NCBI GenBank assembly: GCA_947179485.1
Contig: OX359246.1
Span: 16,368,001 to 16,432,000 of the forward strand
DNA: 64,000 nt
Reading direction: 5' to 3'
DNA from: Allacma fusca
Lineage: Eukaryota > Arthropoda > Collembola > Symphypleona > Sminthuridae
Part shown: piece after piece, positions 59,710-64,000 of the stretch
How the letters are laid out: every line of letters begins with the position of its first letter
How positions within the stretch are numbered: the stretch's first letter is position 1
Translations under genes and position numbers: made by a program
Notes under the pieces: generated by a model
What the model was told of the DNA's origin: nothing
Database searches by the model: none
The model's input: only the letters and a program-made list of their open reading frames with translations

Positions 59710-60012
59710 TAAATTAAACTAATCTACATTGTGATAAATTAAACTAGGGACAACATTATTCTTAAAATATCTTAACCAAACAATACGCTTTATTTTATTT
59801 TTTATTTATTTATTTATTTTTTATTTAGTTTTGAGTCCCCATCATTACAAACTATCTGTAAATAGAAGAAATAAGTGATTTAATTAACAATTCATGCCAT
59901 TTATTATTTATAAAATAGATATTCGACCTAATTATGGAACAATATGTACAACATCAAGTGACTGTAAGGGCTTCTGTCGAATCGGTCAATAAACACATTA
60001 TTATTATTATAT
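59710..60012. other. Short spacer between transposon and carboxypeptidase gamma
   Basis: It holds a TTTATTTATTTATT-type low-complexity run near 59788-59830 and nothing else recognisable. Confidence 0.5.
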
Positions 60013-62769
60013 TTAACATACATGGTCCATAAATACATTTAGTGCTGCAACGAGTTCCTCGCCATTAGGAATCATTTCATGGGGAGGCAAAAGAAACCCA
60101 TATTTCCCCTTGTCTCGAAGCTCTACACTCAGGATCAAACGTGTATTCGGAAATTTTTCTAAGAACCAGTCAAGGGATCCACCGCTAACAATATCTAGAA
60201 AAAAGGATAATTTCAACGATTTTATACGCGAATCCAGCCATTAATTGCAAGCTTATGAGCAGGGTTGGTTTGGTTTAAACTAAATGATTTAAACCAAACG
60301 GTTTTTTTATAAAAACCAATGGTTTAAACCAAACACCTGAAATTTTAATATTTTCAATCCAAAATGCTTATATTTCGTCGTGCACAAAACTTCTGAAGTT
60401 ACTGTGATATTGTGTAGTTAAACTTTAGTGAAGTAAATAATACCATTAGCTTTAAGTCTTGTTCATTTAGAAATTCGGAATCGTTTGTAGAATGAAAAAT
60501 GCCAAACTTGTGTTTATGCTGCAAAGTTATCGTTAAAATTATTTCTAAATTATTAAATATTTAATGCTTTGTGATACTTACTGAGTTTGGGAAATAAGTA
60601 AATTTGTTCAAATTCACATGTTTTTGCATATCAATGAATGTTTTGGATTTAAAATTTGTTTAAACCAAAAAAAAACCTGGTTTAAACCAAAAAAACCTGG
60701 TTGTTTGGTTTTTTTGAAAAAAACCAAAATAACCCCCAACCCTGCTTATGAGTGTACATATAGCATGAGTAAGAGCAATGAACTCATTTCTTGTCGGAAC
60801 ATGGGACAACTTACAAAGCACATCTGTTATACTTCCACATGTGTATTTGGTCCCATTAACTGCTTCCAGGGCTGTTGCACCCTTCGTAGTTACTTCCATC
60901 TATTGTATAAAAATATCTATTACTGCTTGACTCTATCCATTTTCAAACTCTGAATTTTATATTTAATATTTACGAATGTCTGCTTTTTAATGGGTAAATA
61001 TTTATTATGCAAGTCGTACGTATCGGTCGTAGTCAGGTATGTGGTCCCTGGTATATCCCAATGGAAAAACTATTTTTTGACCGTAAATATGAAGTGTCAA
61101 AACGAAACTGACGTTATTTCCGATTGTTTGGTAGAATTCTGCCAAGGAGCGAATTTCCACTTCCGAAAATGCCTCGGGTCCAGCGTAGATATCGGTGCAG
61201 GGATCATCGGAACTTCCACCGGCTATGTATTTATAAGCATTGTCGTATACAGTAAGTATAGTGTGAGATAGGGAGAATAATCTCAGAATTTTGACTGGAT
61301 CACAAGAAATCCATCACTCACTCATCCACTGATAATTCCAATTACGGTTAGGATCCGTTCCCACGCATCTGCTGCCTTTGTTTATTGAACGAGTTTTTCT
61401 CCACATGCGAGACTATGTTATAAAAAAATTTGATGTATTTTTTTAATGCACAGAACAAATACTAATTCTTTTATATTATACATACACAGTTATATACAGT
61501 TTTTAGTGACATTTTAGACTTGCGGGTTGAGTGAACTTAGCACCGACATATCTACAGTCAAAAATTACCCGAGTGTGAGAATATACGTAACCATCAGGGT
61601 TGCCCACAGGAACAATATAAAAATCAAACTGATCCATACGTTCCTGCAATGTCCCACATAGAAGTTCATTGATGATGTAAGTTGCAACAGCACTGGAAAT
61701 CCATTCTCTTGCATGAGTGCCTAAATTGAGTAATATTCTTCGTAATATTCGTACATGAATAAATAGGGAAAAAATAAATGAAATTTAAATATTTTTAAAA
61801 CATAAACACATCATACTTCCTTCAATAAAAATAATTGGCTTCGTTTCTCCTGTCTCACAAAACTTGGAAATCTTCACCACTTTCAGATCTCGGGATTCAT
61901 AGCTTTGGCCGTATTTAATCACTTCAACGTAAGGATTTTCAACTGCCAATCGTTCCACGTGGGCATATAGCTACAGATTGTGATATTACTTTCAACAATT
62001 ATTTAAATATTTATTATTATTATTTATTTATTCCAAATTACTGTATATACTGCAGTAATTTGTAATTATATTTAGAATAATAATCTCGTCAATAAAACCC
62101 ACGTCATCTAGTTTGTAGTAATAATACCAGTCAATCTCCCCTGGAGCTTGGACCGTGCGAACTTTTTCCACATCAAGCAGACTACATAGGAATGACAACA
62201 GATTGACATAATTTGACTTCCGTAATGACGGGATCTAATTTTTGTGTAGATTGAATAACAGGGGGTATCTTACTCCTGTACATCCGAGATGTAAACTTCA
62301 TTTTTCATTCCGGAGGAGAGGGCTTTATTCAAAAGATCGACTTGTTGTTCAGGGGAGAACATCGCATCGGAAGTTCTGCCAGGTGGGGAAGGTCCTGTCC
62401 AGAAATCAATCTTTTTAGTTACAATTCGGATTAAAAGTTGAACTGATGAATTTATCTATGCGCCGTTTATATGTGTTGTCGTCAAAAATAATTTTAATGA
62501 GGATTGAGGCCAGGTACCCCTGCATCTTGCAGCTCCCGTAACAGCTTAATGTGGTCTTCTGTGGACGGGGTGAAGCGATACACTTTATAACCCACGTAAC
62601 TCTCCATCGTGTTGTCAACGGCAAGAACTGCAAAAGGTAAAAATAGTAATGTTTTGAGGCTTCCACAATTAGGTAGCCTAATGAGCGCCTTTTCATTTGT
62701 ACAAAACGCATTTTTTTGGGAAACTTTACCATGGCAAGTGCAAAGAAATCCTAATAATTTGAAACGCAT
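60013..62769 (-). CDS. Secreted M14 metallocarboxypeptidase, A-type pocket, gamma copy, ten exons
   Basis: Exons 62769-62730, 62627-62518, 62410-62274, 62181-62103, 61970-61817, 61720-61569, 61412-61322, 61222-61020, 60899-60815 and 60194-60013 give 410 aa without breaks. An upstream in-frame ATG (MSM) would add two residues. Exon structure and motifs match alpha: THAREW, DPNRNW and [11 protein letters not shown], with Leu before DW. It is the most diverged of the three close copies. The third zinc-ligand region reads TLHIYGQK, keeping His but replacing the next Ser by Ile, and the substrate-loop PWGYT is PLGYT. It may have altered specificity. Intron 9 carries a 485-bp transposon. Confidence 0.88.
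60260..60744. mobile_element. hAT-like MITE, 485 bp, GGTTTAAACC words, target duplication CTTATGAG
   Basis: The element starts CAGGGTTGG and ends with its reverse complement, flanked by CTTATGAG (60252-60259 and 60745-60752), inside intron 9 of carboxypeptidase gamma. The same intron of beta reads GGGTATGAGTGTATAGCATG near 51083 without insertion, a clear empty site. Ends are filled with TGGTTTAAACC and AAACCAAAC words. Confidence 0.9.
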
Positions 62770-63386
62770 GGACATTTCAAATAATTGACGAGCACCTAAG
62801 ATATAGTACAAGGCGTGCTGTTACCTAATCTTATAACTAGACAGAAAATTTGTGTGACATTTGTTGCCCGAATTATATTTGGCTTTTTTGTCAAATCAGA
62901 TTTCCTTACGGAAACTTTAAGGATTTTGAAATTCGTCAGCAGGGACATGACATTTTGTAAGGAATAGCTTCTTGCCATCAGGGATTTCAAGATTATTGCT
63001 CCAAACAGTGCAGAGTGGCTCAACCACGAGATTTGTAAGTAGCAAGTCTATGGACAAGAAAACTCTCAAAGACTGTAGTTGTAATCACATTACATACAAT
63101 AATAAAAATGTTCATAAAATTATGTACTCACAATTTGCCTTTGAGCAATAAAACTCACAGACTCACAGGCAAGTTCAAGTTCTGAGAGACATATGTTACA
63201 CTGATTGAATGTAAGATACTCTTAAAACTGTAAATCATTTTGAAGAATTAACATTTTTGTAGAAAGGATTCAAACATTTATTTTCGGATTAATTTGCAAT
63301 TATACAGTTTTTGACATGTTGTCACCCTTAACAAATATTTATATAGAATATAACGGAACAACGAAGATCATCATCGCCAAGATTTA
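62770..63386. other. Intergenic between carboxypeptidases gamma and delta
   Basis: Holds the promoter of gamma and the 3' end of delta. No further gene is seen. Bases 62770-62880 resemble the 5' flanks of alpha and beta. Confidence 0.45.
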
Positions 63387-64000
63387 TTACGTCCTGACAT
63401 GGTCCAAGAAAACATTGAGAGCAGCAATAAGTTCCAGGGCACTGGGAATAATTTGGTTAGCCGGAAGGTTGAATCCATAGCGTCCAGTGTCACGGAGCTC
63501 AGCCGCATAAACCAATCTAGTGCTGGGGTATTTTCCCAAGACCCAGTCCACACTCCCCCCGCTGGCTGGGTCTATTATTTCCAAGAATTATAAAAATAAA
63601 TTAATATGTGGTCCGACATAATTTGCAATATAATATAGAAGCAAAAATATTAATCTTACAGAGCAAGTCAACAATGTTCCCACTGGTAAAAGAGATGCCA
63701 TTCACAGCCCTTAAAGCTGCAGCAGCTTGGTTTGCAACTTGCATCTGAAACCATAAATTACCCACATTTAGCGGATTAGCTCCATTCATTAGCCAAACCC
63801 AAATTGGAATCCGGAATTTTACTGAACATAAAAAATTTGCTCATACATATCTGGTATAGTCGGGAATACGGGCAGCGGTGTATCCGAACGGAAGTAAGAA
63901 CAATTGACTGTAGCTGTGAACGGCAAAGTACAACCGAACGCGGCTACCAATGTTTTTGTAGTAATCCGCCAAAAGTCGGGCCTCTGGCTCAGAAAAGGCT
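63387..64000 (-). CDS. M14 metallocarboxypeptidase delta, C-terminal part, cut by window end
   Basis: Three exons are visible: 64000-63847 (partial), 63744-63660 and 63571-63387, with the same phases as exons 8 to 10 of alpha. The chain reads AFSEPEARLLADYYKNIG, then the third zinc-ligand motif in its canonical form HSYSQLFLLPFGY, then YPASGGSVDW and the catalytic Glu in AELRDTGRYGF, ending LDHVRT. Val at the pocket position indicates A-type specificity. It is clearly diverged from alpha, beta and gamma and closer to the family consensus, so it probably represents the older gene of the array. The N-terminal exons lie beyond the window. Confidence 0.88.

Noticed and set aside
45847-64000. Idea that the neighbouring carboxypeptidases trim the C-terminal Lys of the Gly-Lys peptides
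   Set aside because: Lys removal needs a B/E-type pocket with Asp or similar; these four enzymes have Leu, Phe, Leu and Val at the specificity position, so they should prefer hydrophobic ends.

Overview
The window looks like nuclear DNA of an arthropod. It is AT-rich, its genes are split by short GT-AG introns (mostly 50 to 500 bp), intergenic space is long, and many small non-autonomous DNA transposons are present. The protein families (secreted carboxylesterase, 4CL/luciferase-like acyl-CoA ligase, PDSS2-like prenyl synthase subunit, C2H2 zinc-finger protein, secreted M14 carboxypeptidases) fit a hexapod. A springtail is my best guess, but the sequence alone does not prove it. All gene models were spliced by eye from frame, splice sites and family motifs.

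Layout. 1-6.4 kb: a secreted acidic Thr/Glu-rich protein, a small secreted protein with one ricin-like QxW segment, and a minus-strand coiled-coil protein. 7.8-16.4 kb: three metabolic genes, namely a ten-exon acyl-CoA ligase of 547 aa, an eight-exon carboxylesterase of 562 aa with a full catalytic triad, and, convergent with it, a three-exon PDSS2-like gene of 417 aa. 19.3-39.5 kb: five paralogous two-exon genes for secreted Gly/Tyr-rich peptides (49 to 53 aa). Two lie in an inverted duplication, two in a direct duplication about 10 kb apart, and all five end in Gly-Lys encoded by an 8-nt terminal coding segment, which looks like an amidation signal. 41.2-42.9 kb: an eight-finger C2H2 protein. 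45.8-64 kb: a minus-strand tandem array of four M14 carboxypeptidase genes, three complete ten-exon copies of 410 or 411 aa and one cut by the window end. Residues at the specificity pocket are hydrophobic, so they should be A-type enzymes.

Transposons. At least six small elements can be delimited exactly by perfect terminal inverted repeats and 8-bp target duplications, as in hAT elements (23638-24427, 30227-31683, 30599-31205, 55080-56102, 58061-59701, 60260-60744), and a seventh (51962-52477) has decayed edges. Several are nested or sit in carboxypeptidase introns, and paralogous empty sites elsewhere in the window support several insertions. Most are filled with a short word in both orientations (GGTACCC-like, GGAACGGG-like, GGACCAGA-like, GGTTTAAACC-like, CCCGACCCG-like), which makes them look like simple repeats.

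The most interesting signals are the amidated-looking Gly/Tyr-rich peptide cluster with a conserved upstream 20-mer, the word-filled hAT-like elements, and a 21-bp minisatellite that keeps frames open on both strands.
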